Source: SZUA-309 sp965215995
Lineage (GTDB): Bacteria; Pseudomonadota; Gammaproteobacteria; Pseudomonadales; Azotimanducaceae
Assembly: GCA_965215995.1 (NCBI GenBank)
Contig: OZ244128.1
Coordinates: 1,426,001-1,490,000 of the forward strand
Length of the DNA: 64,000 bases
Reading direction: 5' to 3'
The notes below the pieces were generated by a model. The model was not told the origin of the DNA, did not search any database, and saw only the letters and a list, made by a program, of their open reading frames with translations. Positions within the stretch are counted from its first letter, which is position 1; each line of letters begins with the position of its first letter. The position numbers were made by a program, and so were the translations under genes. Positions 36,262 through 44,666 of the stretch are shown here, piece by piece.

Positions 36262-36933
36262 TCAGCCGACGATCCGGCCGCCGGCGATCTCCACCGTCCG
36301 CTGGCATCGAGCAGCGAGTCGTTCGTCGTGGGTCACCAGCACCAGGGTGGTATCGAACTCGGCATTCAGCTCGAACAGGAGCTCTATGATCTTCTGCCCA
36401 GTCCGGGTATCCAGATTGCCGGTGGGCTCATCGGCAAAGAGCACGTTGGGACGGGAGGCGAAGGCCCGGGCGATGGCCACCCGCTGCTGCTCACCACCGG
36501 ACAACTGCCGGGGGTAGTGATCGAGCCTTTCCGCCAGCCCTACCTTGGCCAGCAGCTCCCGGGCATCCCGCTCCGCTTCCGCTTCACCGCGGAGCTCTGC
36601 CGGCAGCATCACGTTCTCCAGCGCTGTCAGGCTGCCGAGCAACTGAAAGGTCTGAAACACGAAGCCAATCTGCTCGCCGCGGACTTTCGCCCGTTCCTCC
36701 TCATCGAGTGCCGTCAGTTCAGCACCGCAGAGGGTCACCTGTCCGGCTGTGGGCACATCGAGCCCGGCCAGAATGCCGAGCAAGGTGGTTTTACCGGAGC
36801 CGGACGCGCCGACGATGGCAACGGACTCGCCCGCGTTGATTTCGAGCTCGATCCCTTCCAATATGGCCAGCTCGCCTTCAGCAGTAGGCACGATCTTGGC
36901 CACACCATGGGTTTCAATCACCACAGCATTCAT
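36262..36933 (-). CDS. ybbA: ABC transporter ATPase YbbA
   Basis: 223 residues from the ATG at 36933 (MNAVVIETHGVAKIV); the frame extends upstream into tesA's start region without family support. Walker A is GASGSGKTTLLGIL, the signature LSGGEQQRVAIARAF, Walker B VLFADEPTGNLD and the H-loop VTHD, as in the LolD/MacB-like class of lipoprotein-export-type ATPases. It pairs with the adjacent YbbP permease. The substrate is unknown in E. coli too. It is divergent from tesA with 136 nt between. Confidence 0.94.
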   Translation of the reverse strand: MNAVVIETHGVAKIVPTAEGELAILEGIELEINAGESVAIVGASGSGKTTLLGILAGLDVPTAGQVTLCGAELTALDEEERAKVRGEQIGFVFQTFQLLGSLTALENVMLPAELRGEAEAERDARELLAKVGLAERLDHYPRQLSGGEQQRVAIARAFASRPNVLFADEPTGNLDTRTGQKIIELLFELNAEFDTTLVLVTHDERLAARCQRTVEIAGGRIVG

Positions 36934-37069
36934 GGTTGCGGGATTTTCCTCTCCGGTTGAAATGTCACTGGTTACGACTTCAGGCACGGTATCCGGCACT
37001 TCTCTGCGGGGGGGCCTTTCTCTCTGCGCGGTACGCTCAGTACGCGCTGTAACAGCAGCGCTGCGGCTC

Positions 37070-37687
37070 ATGGGTTTCGCCTTCCTGATGGTGATGGCAA
37101 TAACCCTACCCGCCCTCGCGTCAGAGCCGCGTGAGAACCCCAGAATTCTGGTGATGGGCGACAGTATCAGCGCCGGATACGGTATTCAACGTGACGAGGG
37201 CTGGGTCGAACTGCTGTCCAGGCAACTCGCGCAGGCAGAGTACCCGCATGAAGTGATCAACGGCAGCATCAGCGGCGAGACCACGGGTGGCGGCCTGGCC
37301 CGCCTGCCGCAGGCTCTGGACACCCATGCACCCGAAGTGGTGGTGATCGAGCTTGGCGGCAACGACGGTCTGCGCGGTTACCCGACCGACCTGGTCCGGA
37401 GCAACCTCAAACAGATGGTGGAGCTCTCCCTGGCCAGGGATGCCAAGGTGCTGCTGGTGGGCATGCAGATCCCGCCGAATTACGGGCCCCGATACACCGA
37501 GGCGTTCTTCGGCATGTACGAAGGTGTTGCCAGTGAGACGGGAGTCACTCTGCTGCCTTTCTTTCTGGAGAAAGTGGCGCTGACACCAGGCATGATGCAG
37601 GCGGATGGCATACACCCGACGGCGGAAGCGCAGCCACTGCTTCTGGAAACCCTCTGGGGCTATCTGAGGCCGCTGCTCGAGTCCTGA
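37070..37687 (+). CDS. tesA: Periplasmic SGNH esterase/thioesterase I TesA
   Basis: 205 residues from the ATG at 37070. The signal peptide (FLMVMAITLPALA) is followed by block I GDSISAGYG (catalytic Ser), block II ISGETTGGGLARLP, block III ELGGNDGLRG and block V DGIHP with the catalytic His. The enzyme (TAP, arylesterase, lysophospholipase L1) hydrolyses acyl esters and thioesters in the periplasm. Divergence from ybbA-ybbP is the conserved gammaproteobacterial arrangement. Its last 28 nt overlap the convergent trhO. Confidence 0.94.
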   Translation: MGFAFLMVMAITLPALASEPRENPRILVMGDSISAGYGIQRDEGWVELLSRQLAQAEYPHEVINGSISGETTGGGLARLPQALDTHAPEVVVIELGGNDGLRGYPTDLVRSNLKQMVELSLARDAKVLLVGMQIPPNYGPRYTEAFFGMYEGVASETGVTLLPFFLEKVALTPGMMQADGIHPTAEAQPLLLETLWGYLRPLLES

Positions 37688-38637
37688 GCTACGCTGGTCG
37701 GCGACCGTTCCGGCCGCTCGGGCATCCGCTTGCCCACATGCTGATCACCACGCGCACGGGCCAGCTCTACCTGGCGTTGACGCTCGGCAAAGGCCGCCCG
37801 TTGCGCCTCGTCCTGCTCAGCCACGCAATGTGGACAGCTGACCCCCTGCTGATAATCGGGTGAATTCAGATCATCACGGGTGAGCGGTCGGCGGCAGGCG
37901 AAACACTGCTCATACGTTCCCTCGCCGAGCGCCCGGTCCACGGAGACCCGCTGATCGAAAACGAAACACTCACCCTGCCAGCGGTTTTCGTGCGGTGGCA
38001 CCGTCTCCAGATATTTGAGAATGCCACCGTCGAGCTGATAGACGGCTTCGAAACCCTGATCGAGCATGTAGGCGGAGGCTTTTTCGCAGCGGACACCGCC
38101 GGTGCAGAACATGGCGACCTTCGGCTGAACCTCGGGATCCAGCGTCGCCACATAGTCGGGAAACTGCTTGAAGGAACGGGTGTGCGGATCCACCGCGCCG
38201 GGAAAGGTGCCAATGCCGATCTCGTAGTCGTTTCGGGTGTCGATCACGATCAGGTTCGGATCATCGAGCAGGGCGTTCCAGGTCAGTGCATCCACGTGGG
38301 TGCCCGTGCGCTCGGATGGGTTCACCCCGGGCTGGCCGAGTGCCACGATCTCCGGTTTGATCCTGACCTTGAGTCGGTAGAAGACCTTGTTGCCTTCATT
38401 CGCCACCGAGTATTTGAACGGCATGTCGGCGAAACCCGGCACGGTCCGCAGCACCTCGGCGAATTCCCGCAGTGCCACCTCAGCACCGGACATCGTGCCG
38501 TTCATGCCTTCCTCGGCAAGCAGGATGGTGCCTTTCAGGGCCCGGCTCGCCGCTTGCGTTTCGAGGCGATCGCGCAAGGCTTCTAACGCATCCACAGCGA
38601 TCGGCGCGAACTTGTAAAACGTGCTTATGTGACTCAC
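37660..38637 (-). CDS. trhO: tRNA uridine(34) hydroxylase TrhO (YceA)
   Basis: 325 residues. An N-terminal ferredoxin-like domain (STFYKFAPI..GTILLAEEGMNGT) is followed by a rhodanese domain with the active-site loop FCTGGVRCEKA near residue 180, and a C-terminal Cys-rich tail (CFACRRPL..CPHC). TrhO makes 5-hydroxyuridine at the wobble position of tRNAs, an oxygen-dependent step toward cmo5U/mcmo5U. The 3' end overlaps tesA convergently; the 5' end overlaps bolA by 4 bp. Confidence 0.94.
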   Translation of the reverse strand: MSHISTFYKFAPIAVDALEALRDRLETQAASRALKGTILLAEEGMNGTMSGAEVALREFAEVLRTVPGFADMPFKYSVANEGNKVFYRLKVRIKPEIVALGQPGVNPSERTGTHVDALTWNALLDDPNLIVIDTRNDYEIGIGTFPGAVDPHTRSFKQFPDYVATLDPEVQPKVAMFCTGGVRCEKASAYMLDQGFEAVYQLDGGILKYLETVPPHENRWQGECFVFDQRVSVDRALGEGTYEQCFACRRPLTRDDLNSPDYQQGVSCPHCVAEQDEAQRAAFAERQRQVELARARGDQHVGKRMPERPERSPTSVAQDSSSGLR

Positions 38638-38996
38638 TGGGCTTCCGCCGCCTTGCCGCCAAGACAGGGTGGCGACATGGGCGCGTCACCGAAGCGAGCC
38701 TGCCACTCTTCTGGCGTGTAGGTGTGCAGTGCCAGGGCGTGCACCTCACCAGCAAGCTCATCCGCCAGGACTTCGTTCACGGCCCGATGCCGGGCGATGA
38801 GCCTGGATCCTTCGAAGTCGGGGGAAACCATCACGACCTTGAAGTGCGTTTCCGAACCCGGTGGTACGTTGTGGTTGCCGGATTCGTTCACCACATCAAG
38901 GTGCTTGAGATCGAAGCTTGCATCGAGCTTCCCGCTGATAAGGTCCTGGGTGGTGGCTGTCATGTCTGAAGACCGGCGTCGATCGGTACTGCTCAT
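38634..38996 (-). CDS. bolA: BolA family protein
   Basis: 120 residues from the first ATG, or 109 from an ATG at 38963 that better matches family N-termini; neither has a clear ribosome-binding site. Conserved features are ESGNHNVPPGSETHFKVV, RHRAVNEVLADEL, the signature VHALALHTYTPEEW and a terminal SPPCLGG. BolA forms [2Fe-2S]-bridged complexes with monothiol glutaredoxins and in E. coli also affects morphology and biofilm genes. It overlaps trhO by 4 bp. Confidence 0.93.
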   Translation of the reverse strand: MSSTDRRRSSDMTATTQDLISGKLDASFDLKHLDVVNESGNHNVPPGSETHFKVVMVSPDFEGSRLIARHRAVNEVLADELAGEVHALALHTYTPEEWQARFGDAPMSPPCLGGKAAEAQ

Positions 38997-39030
38997 GCAA
39001 GGTGCTGGTGGAAGTGCTGATTATAGCCGG

Positions 39031-39747
39031 TCACGGGCGAATCAAGAGCACCGTGATGTTGTCGTGGCCACCGGCCTCATTGGCGCGGCTGACCAGTTCT
39101 TTCGCGGCTGCCGAAAGATCGCCTGAATCCTCATTGAGAAGCTGATTGATCTCCGGCTCCGGAATGAGATCGGTCAGTCCATCGCTGCAGAGCAGGTAGA
39201 GGTCGCCTGGTGTATGCACCCAGGAGCGCACCTCCACCTCCACCTTAACGTCCAGACCGAGCGCCCGGGTGATCACGTTCCGGTTCGGCGCCGTCAGCGC
39301 CTCCGCTTCACCCAGGATCCCATCATCGATCATCTGCTGGACCATGCTGTGATCCGAGGTCAGCCGTTTCAGCGCACCCTGACGCAGTCGATAGGCACGG
39401 GAGTCACCGACATGAGCGATGAAGCACTGACCTTCCGCGGTCAGCAACCAGGCGACCACCGTGGTCCCCATGTCCACCTGTGCTTCCTTGCCTCTGCTGC
39501 AGACATCCAGGTTCGCGGCTTGCACCGCGTTGGTGATCAGCAACTCCGGATTCGCGCCTCGATCGGCCACACCTTCTCTAAGCAGATCAATAATGCGATC
39601 CACCGCGATCCGGCTCGCCACTTCACCGGCATCGAGTCCACCCATGCCATCAGCCAACACGGCAACCCTACGCCGGGCATCGTAAGCAAGTGCATCCTCA
39701 TTGTTGCGGCGAACCCTGCCGACATCGCTTTCGGCAACTATGTCCAT
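39031..39747 (-). CDS. PP2C-type Ser/Thr protein phosphatase (Stp1-like)
   Basis: 238 residues from the ATG at 39747, chosen over an upstream TTG because GGAACGGA directly precedes it. PP2C motifs occur in order: SDVGRVRRNNED, VLADGMGGLDAG (metal-binding Asp), MGTTVVA, HVGDSRAYRLR, LLCSDGLTDL and HDNITVLLI. It removes phosphate from Ser/Thr using Mn or Mg. No dedicated Hanks kinase gene is next to it, but the hybrid kinase 6.4 kb away carries a Hanks domain and could be a partner, by inference only. Confidence 0.92.
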   Translation of the reverse strand: MDIVAESDVGRVRRNNEDALAYDARRRVAVLADGMGGLDAGEVASRIAVDRIIDLLREGVADRGANPELLITNAVQAANLDVCSRGKEAQVDMGTTVVAWLLTAEGQCFIAHVGDSRAYRLRQGALKRLTSDHSMVQQMIDDGILGEAEALTAPNRNVITRALGLDVKVEVEVRSWVHTPGDLYLLCSDGLTDLIPEPEINQLLNEDSGDLSAAAKELVSRANEAGGHDNITVLLIRP

Positions 39748-39824
39748 TCCGTTCCAGGCAGAATTCGTTAAACTAATCCGCCTCGCCAATTTCCTTATTC
39801 CAAGAATTCCAAGAGTATCGCTGA

Positions 39825-40601
39825 ATGTTGGCCGTCATATCGCCCGCCAAGAGGCTCGATTTCAAAAGCGCCGCCACCACGGCAAAGCACAGCCTGCCAG
39901 ATTTCCTTCCGGATTCTAAACAGCTGATCAAAGTTCTGCGCGGGAAATCGCCGGAAGAGATCGCCAAGCTGATGAATCTTTCTACCGAACTCGCAGACTT
40001 GAACTACGCGCGCTACGGCGAATGGAAAACGCCTTTTACGCCGGACAACGCCAAGCAGGCGGCACTTGCCTTCAAAGGCGACGTCTACCTGGGCCTGGAC
40101 GCCACGACCTTGACCGAGCGCGACTGGGCCTGGGCACAGAAGCACCTGAGGATTCTCTCGGGTCTGTATGGCCTGCTGAAGCCGCTCGACCTGATCCAGG
40201 CATACCGTCTGGAGATGGGCACCAAGCTCGACAACCCGAAAGGTGACGACCTCTATACCTTCTGGGGCAAGCGACTGACCAAGGCTTTGAACGAATCCAT
40301 TGCCGAGCAGCGCCAGCCGGTGCTGGTCAACCTGGCATCCGCCGAGTACTTCGAGGCCATAGATGAGAATGCTGTCGAAGCCAGGATCATCACGCCGGTC
40401 TTCAAGGACCTGAAAAACGGCCGCTACAAGTTCCTCTCCTTCTACGCGAAGAAAGCCCGAGGGCTCATGGCCCGGTACATCATCGACAATCGGGTCTCGA
40501 CCCTGAAAGGACTGAAGGACTTCGACGTGGCCGGCTACTACTTCAGCGAGTCCCAATCACGCGGCGACAACTGGGTATTTTTGCGCGACAAGCCCTGCTA
40601 G
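39825..40601 (+). CDS. yaaA: Peroxide stress protein YaaA (DUF328)
   Basis: 258 residues. The family start MLAVISPAKRLDF, the central ILSGLYGLLKPLDLIQAYRLEMGT, and VLVNLASAEYF and FYAKKARGLMARYI are all present. YaaA binds DNA through a helix-hairpin-helix-like fold and limits intracellular iron and oxidative damage in E. coli. It is divergent from the PP2C gene with 77 nt between. Hairpin copy 3 begins 56 bp behind its stop. Confidence 0.95.
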   Translation: MLAVISPAKRLDFKSAATTAKHSLPDFLPDSKQLIKVLRGKSPEEIAKLMNLSTELADLNYARYGEWKTPFTPDNAKQAALAFKGDVYLGLDATTLTERDWAWAQKHLRILSGLYGLLKPLDLIQAYRLEMGTKLDNPKGDDLYTFWGKRLTKALNESIAEQRQPVLVNLASAEYFEAIDENAVEARIITPVFKDLKNGRYKFLSFYAKKARGLMARYIIDNRVSTLKGLKDFDVAGYYFSESQSRGDNWVFLRDKPC

Positions 40602-40656
40602 CTCAGCGGTAAGACCTGATAGATCACCTTGGTAAGATTCGATGCTCCCGCATTGC

Positions 40657-40797
40657 GCGAGGACGCAAAGCGTTTTCCTGCACTCCCGCTCGGGCGCTCC
40701 GCGCTTTCCCTCAGTTGCCTTTCTTGCCTCGCTAAGCGAGTCAAAAAGCCGCCTTCGGCCTCGCTCTCACGTTTAGGAAAACGCTTTGCGTCCTCGC
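40657..40797. repeat. Long hairpin element, copy 3 (23-bp perfect arms, 95-nt core)
   Basis: The arms 40657-40679 and 40775-40797 are exact reverse complements, with looser pairing out to about 40650/40804. The core, 40680-40774, is about 90% identical to that of copy 1. It includes the CTCGC-TAA-GCGAG stem and, read leftward, a GCC/GGC stem followed by five T (complement of 40743-40747). It lies in the convergent gap between yaaA and terC. The remaining parts of the 40602-40911 gap (40602-40656, 40798-40911) show no gene; 40805-40911 holds nothing I can name. Confidence 0.9.
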
Positions 40798-40911
40798 ACA
40801 CTGCTGTGTCATCGATACGCGACCACTGATCTGACGATCAGAGCTGCGGCACTACCGAAACCACTACGTCTCAGGCAACTCCGATAGGGACACCGAGCTC
40901 CGGATCACAAG

Positions 40912-41679
40912 CTATCGTGCATGATCACCAATCAGGTCGGCGAGCTGCGCCTTACGCAGGTGCACGTGGTCGGCGCGTTTCTTCTTGGCTCTGATGTTGA
41001 GGATCTCGACGCCGAAGGAGAAGGCCATGGCGAAGTAGATGTAGCCTTTCGGCGTGTGCAGATCCAGACCTTCGCCCATCAAGGTGAAGCCGATCAAGAT
41101 CAGAAAAGCCAGCGCCAGCATCTTTACCGTCGGGTGCTCTTCGACGAAGCGGCTGATGCTGCCGGCGGCGAGCATCATGACGACGACCGCCACCATGACG
41201 GCCGCCACCATGATGGAAATCTCGTCGACCAGGCCAACCGCAGTGATCACCGAATCCAGCGAGAAGACGATGTCGATGATGGCGATCTGGAACATCACGC
41301 CGGCGAAGCCGACGGCTTTGCTGGTCTGGTGCTCGTGAACTTCACCTTCCAGTGAGTTGTGCACTTCCCGGGTTGCTTTTGCCATCAGGAAGCCGCCGCC
41401 GATCAACAGGATCAGATCCCGTCCGGAGATCGCCTCACCGAGCACGGTGAACAGCGTATTCGTCAGGTCCATCAACCAGGAGAGTGAGAAAAGCAGTCCA
41501 ATGCGCAGGATCATCGCCAGTGACAGGCCGAGGAAGCGGCCTTTCGCCTGTTGCTCTTTCGGCAATCGGCTGGTGACGATGGAGATAAAGATGATGTTGT
41601 CGATCCCCAGCACGATTTCCAGAGCGGTCAAGGTGAGGAAGGCGAGCCAGACTTCGGGACTTAGAAGAAATTCGGGCAC
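40912..41679 (-). CDS. TerC-family integral membrane protein
   Basis: 255 residues from a GTG at 41679 (VPEFLLSPEVW, matching the family start MFEFLLSPEAW). The frame runs far upstream but that part overlaps the divergent DUF1244 region. The hallmark is LEIVLGIDNIIFISI, with a second acidic motif IIDIVFSLDSVITAVG. Seven or so membrane spans are present. TerC proteins are implicated in metal (Mn, tellurite) homeostasis and export. No ter cluster accompanies it, so a general manganese-export-like role is likelier than tellurite resistance. Confidence 0.9.
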   Translation of the reverse strand: MPEFLLSPEVWLAFLTLTALEIVLGIDNIIFISIVTSRLPKEQQAKGRFLGLSLAMILRIGLLFSLSWLMDLTNTLFTVLGEAISGRDLILLIGGGFLMAKATREVHNSLEGEVHEHQTSKAVGFAGVMFQIAIIDIVFSLDSVITAVGLVDEISIMVAAVMVAVVVMMLAAGSISRFVEEHPTVKMLALAFLILIGFTLMGEGLDLHTPKGYIYFAMAFSFGVEILNIRAKKKRADHVHLRKAQLADLIGDHAR

Positions 41680-41822
41680 GATGGGGGTGACCAGCTGTGG
41701 CGGCCGACCATTGAACCACAGCCACTTGCAGCCATGAAGGCGGCCCTCAGATCTGCCTGTGCGTTGACGCGCTGAGAGAGGTACCATTGGCCGGACGCAG
41801 TATTTCTCGGAACCCAACTCCA

Positions 41823-42131
41823 ATGAGCCAGATTCCCGAAGCCCAGCAGACCGAGATCGAAGCGGCCGTGTTCCGGCGGCTGCTTGCCCACCTGGACGAA
41901 CGCAAGGACGTCCAGAACATCGATCTGATGAACCTGTCCGGCTTCTGCCGCAACTGCCTTTCCAAGTGGTACCGAGCTGCCTGCGAGGATGCAGGCATCG
42001 AATTCGATTACGAGGAAGCCAGAAAACGGATATACGGGATGCCGTACGACGAGTGGAAGGCGAAGTACCAGACGGAAGCTTCGCAGGAGCAGCTCGCCGA
42101 TTTCGAGAAGAACAAGCCGACGGAGGGCTGA
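41823..42131 (+). CDS. DUF1244 domain protein
   Basis: 102 residues from the ATG at 41823; an upstream TTG in frame is unlikely. The signature is NLSGFCRNCLSKWYRAA with two cysteines, followed by the GMPYDEWKAKYQ segment. The family is small, widespread in proteobacteria and of unknown function; the cysteine pair hints at metal or Fe-S binding but is not proof. It lies 7 nt upstream of lepB and is probably cotranscribed with it. Confidence 0.88.
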   Translation: MSQIPEAQQTEIEAAVFRRLLAHLDERKDVQNIDLMNLSGFCRNCLSKWYRAACEDAGIEFDYEEARKRIYGMPYDEWKAKYQTEASQEQLADFEKNKPTEG

Positions 42132-42138
42132 GCCAGCG

Positions 42139-42852
42139 ATGCGTGATCGTCTGCACGGCATCTGGCGCGACTGGCGAGGCTTTGCGCTCTTCATCGTCGT
42201 GATGCTCGTGTTCCGTTCAGCCATTGCCGACTGGAACCAGGTGCCTTCCGGCTCCATGCAGCCAACCATCCTGATTGGCGACCGGATCGTGGTGGATAAG
42301 CTGGCTTACGACCTACGCATTCCCTTCACCCTTCGACGACTGGCGCGCTGGCACGAGCCGGCGCGAGGCGATGTGGTTACCTTTCCATCGCCGAAGGACG
42401 AGCAACTGCTGGTGAAGCGAATCGTTGGCATTCCCGGCGATGTGGTCTCATTGAAAGACAACGTCCTCACCATCAATGGCGAGAAAGCCAGATACTCGAC
42501 CCTCGAAGGGGAAGCGGTACCCCCCGGTACCATCGGCGGTCCTTATCCGTTCCGCTTCCTCACGGAATCCATACTCGGCAGCACCCGCATGATCATGCTG
42601 GAACCGAGCAGCCTGATGTCCGGGGTGACCTCGTTCGGTCCGGTGACGGTGCCGGAAGGCGAGTACCTGATGCTTGGCGACAATCGGGACAACAGTCACG
42701 ACTCGCGCTACATCGGCTTCGTCGGTCGGGATCGGATCCTGGGTCGCGCGGAGACGGTGGCGTTCTCGCTGGACTACGACAACTACTTCCGGCCACGCTC
42801 CGAACGCTTCTTCGCACCGCTAGCCACACCGCCACTGCTCGCAGAGCGATAG
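42139..42852 (+). CDS. lepB: Signal peptidase I (LepB)
   Basis: 237 residues. One N-terminal membrane span (residues about 13-31) is followed by box B VPSGSMQPT with the catalytic Ser39, box D LVKRIVGIPGD with the general base Lys93, and box E GDNRDNSHDSR. Shorter than E. coli LepB (324) and with a single anchor, as in many other proteobacteria. It cleaves signal peptides of exported proteins at the outer face of the inner membrane. It follows the DUF1244 gene. Confidence 0.94.
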   Translation: MRDRLHGIWRDWRGFALFIVVMLVFRSAIADWNQVPSGSMQPTILIGDRIVVDKLAYDLRIPFTLRRLARWHEPARGDVVTFPSPKDEQLLVKRIVGIPGDVVSLKDNVLTINGEKARYSTLEGEAVPPGTIGGPYPFRFLTESILGSTRMIMLEPSSLMSGVTSFGPVTVPEGEYLMLGDNRDNSHDSRYIGFVGRDRILGRAETVAFSLDYDNYFRPRSERFFAPLATPPLLAER

Positions 42853-42863
42853 CCCGCGAAACG

Positions 42864-43121
42864 TCAACGCCGCCTGCTGCTCCGGATCAGCCAGATCAGC
42901 ATGCCTGCCAGCACGCCGAAAAAGGCAAAGACGAGCACAAAGGCCAGGCTCGCCTTCAGATAGTCGAAGAGCTCGCTCGTCTCCACGCCGTAGCTGTCCG
43001 CCAGCCAGTAGAGGGCAACGGCAACGGCGATGCTGCCGAGTACTACCGTGCGAGTCAGCCTGGCGGAGATCCGGGTGGCACCCGTCTTACCTTTCTTGTC
43101 TTCAAGCAGATTGTCGACCAT
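42864..43121 (-). CDS. Small two-span membrane protein, hypothetical
   Basis: 85 residues. A basic N-terminus (KKGKTGATRISARLTR) precedes a first hydrophobic stretch (TVVLGSIAVAVALYWLA) and a second (ASLAFVLVFAFFGVLAGMLIWLI) that ends in a basic RSSRRR tail. No family recognised. It converges on lepB with an 11-nt gap and is divergent from the Qnr-like gene. The clean membrane layout makes it a likely real gene. Confidence 0.65.
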   Translation of the reverse strand: MVDNLLEDKKGKTGATRISARLTRTVVLGSIAVAVALYWLADSYGVETSELFDYLKASLAFVLVFAFFGVLAGMLIWLIRSSRRR

Positions 43122-43188
43122 TGGTATTCGGCGCGGCTGTGATTAAGGATTAGCTATCGAGGACTAAAGAACTGTCTAAGGTAGCCCA

Positions 43189-43860
43189 ATGCCAGAGTCA
43201 TTTCACGACCAGGATCTCAGCAGCGCCGACTTCGCAAACGCAGACCTGACTGCTGCCACTTTCGAAGGCTGCACACTCACCGGCGCAAACTTCCGGCATG
43301 CAGATCTCAACCAGGCGCTGTTCATTGGTTGCCGGGCCTTCCCGGAGGAAGATGAGGGGACGCCGGTGGATTTCTCTTACGCCATGCTCAGGGAAGCCCG
43401 CTTCGAACGCTGCGACCTGACGACGGCGCTCTTCTGCCAGGCCAGCGCCTATGATCTTGTGCTCGACCAGTGCCAGATACAGGGCGCGGATTTCTCCAAC
43501 TGCGATTTCAGTCTGCCCATCCGCGGCGCGACGACTTTGGCCAGTTTGCGAATGACGGACTGTAACTTCTCGTTCGGCGATCTATCCAATACCTATCTGA
43601 ATGAGTGCGTGCTGACTGGCAACCGGATGATCGACGTGCTGGCGCACAACTGCACGTTGACCGGTGCCGACCTCTCGGGCTCAGACCTGAACGGCCTGAC
43701 AGGCCAGGGATTGGATCTGGCTGGCGCAGACCTCAGAGGTGCGAGCTTCAACACACTGGATCCTCGCCAGGTGAATCTGGCGGGTGTGCGAATGGGTCTC
43801 GCTCAGGGGATGGCGATTCTGGACCGCCTCGAGATCGTCATCGATCCCGAGGCGGACTAG
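43189..43860 (+). CDS. Qnr-like pentapeptide repeat protein
   Basis: 223 residues, built almost wholly of A(D/N)LXX-type pentapeptides that form a right-handed quadrilateral beta-helix. Beyond the repeats it shares the Qnr plan: FIGCRAF with a charged insert then FSYAMLREARFERCDL, a QGADF segment, an NRMIDVLAHN stretch where Qnr has NRW, a GSDLNG turn and a C-terminal helix-like LAQGMAILDRLEIVI. Qnr proteins mimic DNA and protect gyrase and topoisomerase IV from quinolones. Chromosomal homologues are common in aquatic gammaproteobacteria. No LexA box (CTGT-N8-ACAG) is seen upstream. Activity against quinolones is not shown by sequence. Confidence 0.8.
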   Translation: MPESFHDQDLSSADFANADLTAATFEGCTLTGANFRHADLNQALFIGCRAFPEEDEGTPVDFSYAMLREARFERCDLTTALFCQASAYDLVLDQCQIQGADFSNCDFSLPIRGATTLASLRMTDCNFSFGDLSNTYLNECVLTGNRMIDVLAHNCTLTGADLSGSDLNGLTGQGLDLAGADLRGASFNTLDPRQVNLAGVRMGLAQGMAILDRLEIVIDPEAD

Positions 43861-43880
43861 CTACCGAACGGAACCTCTGA

Positions 43881-44666
43881 TTAGTTGATCTCGATGAGCT
43901 CCACGTCGAAGATCAAGGTGGAGTTGGCCGGGATCGGGCCCTGTGCGCGCTCTCCGTAAGCAAGCTCCGGCGGAATGAACAGCCGCCACTTGGCACCCGG
44001 CGACATGAGCTGCAGCGCTTCCGTCCAACCAGCGATTACGCCGTTCAGCGGGAAAGTGGCAGGCTGACCCCGATCGTAGGAGCTGTCGAACTGGGTGCCG
44101 TCGATCAGCGTACCGCGATAGTGGGTGGTAACCCGATCGGAAGCCGACGGTTGCTCACCTTCCGCGGCGGTCAGTACCTCGTACTGCAGACCTGAAGGCA
44201 GTGTGACCACGCCTTCACGCTTGCCGTTCTCGGCCAGGAAGTCCTTGCCCACGCTGATGTTCTCTGACGCCTTTTCCTGTTCGGCTGCCTGCCGTGCCGC
44301 TACGAGTGCCTGCAACGCGGCATTGGCCTCGGCATCGCTGATCCGACTTTCCGCACCGCCCAGCTGATCATTGATACCGGCCTGGAAAGCGGCCAGGTCC
44401 ATGTCGTCGCCGAACTCACGACGCACGTTGGCCGCCATCGAGAAGCCGATGCTGTAGCTCGCCTTCTGCTCATCCGAGCTGAGCGTCACTGGTGCGTTAT
44501 CGGCAGCCTGAGCTTCTGCAATCGGTGCTTCGCAGCCGGCCAGGCCGAGGAGAAGCCCCGCGCCTGCCAGCAACCCTAAAGTCAACTTACCAGCCTTAAT
44601 ATTCGTCCCTTCGTCAGGACCAGCATTGCTGTCGGCTGAATCAGGTCGAGGGCGTAAATACGTCAT
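43881..44666 (-). CDS. fkpA: FKBP-type peptidyl-prolyl isomerase lipoprotein (FkpA/Mip-like)
   Basis: 261 residues. AGGAG lies 6-7 nt before the ATG at 44666, fixing an unusually long N-region of about 26 residues before the hydrophobic segment and lipobox LAGC near residue 44. A helical dimerisation domain (about 60-135, SYSIGFSMAANVR) is followed by the FKBP domain with THYRGTLIDGTQFDSSYDRG, WTEALQLM and IPPELAYGERA. It catalyses prolyl cis-trans isomerisation and acts as chaperone for envelope proteins. It converges on the Qnr-like gene. Confidence 0.9.
   Translation of the reverse strand: MTYLRPRPDSADSNAGPDEGTNIKAGKLTLGLLAGAGLLLGLAGCEAPIAEAQAADNAPVTLSSDEQKASYSIGFSMAANVRREFGDDMDLAAFQAGINDQLGGAESRISDAEANAALQALVAARQAAEQEKASENISVGKDFLAENGKREGVVTLPSGLQYEVLTAAEGEQPSASDRVTTHYRGTLIDGTQFDSSYDRGQPATFPLNGVIAGWTEALQLMSPGAKWRLFIPPELAYGERAQGPIPANSTLIFDVELIEIN

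Noticed and set aside
40592..40655. tRNA-like stretch TAGCTCAGCGGTA behind yaaA
   Set aside because: It matches the D-arm consensus, but the D-stem is imperfect, no anticodon stem can be formed, and the 3' side lacks a matching acceptor stem; the first bases also encode the last yaaA codons.
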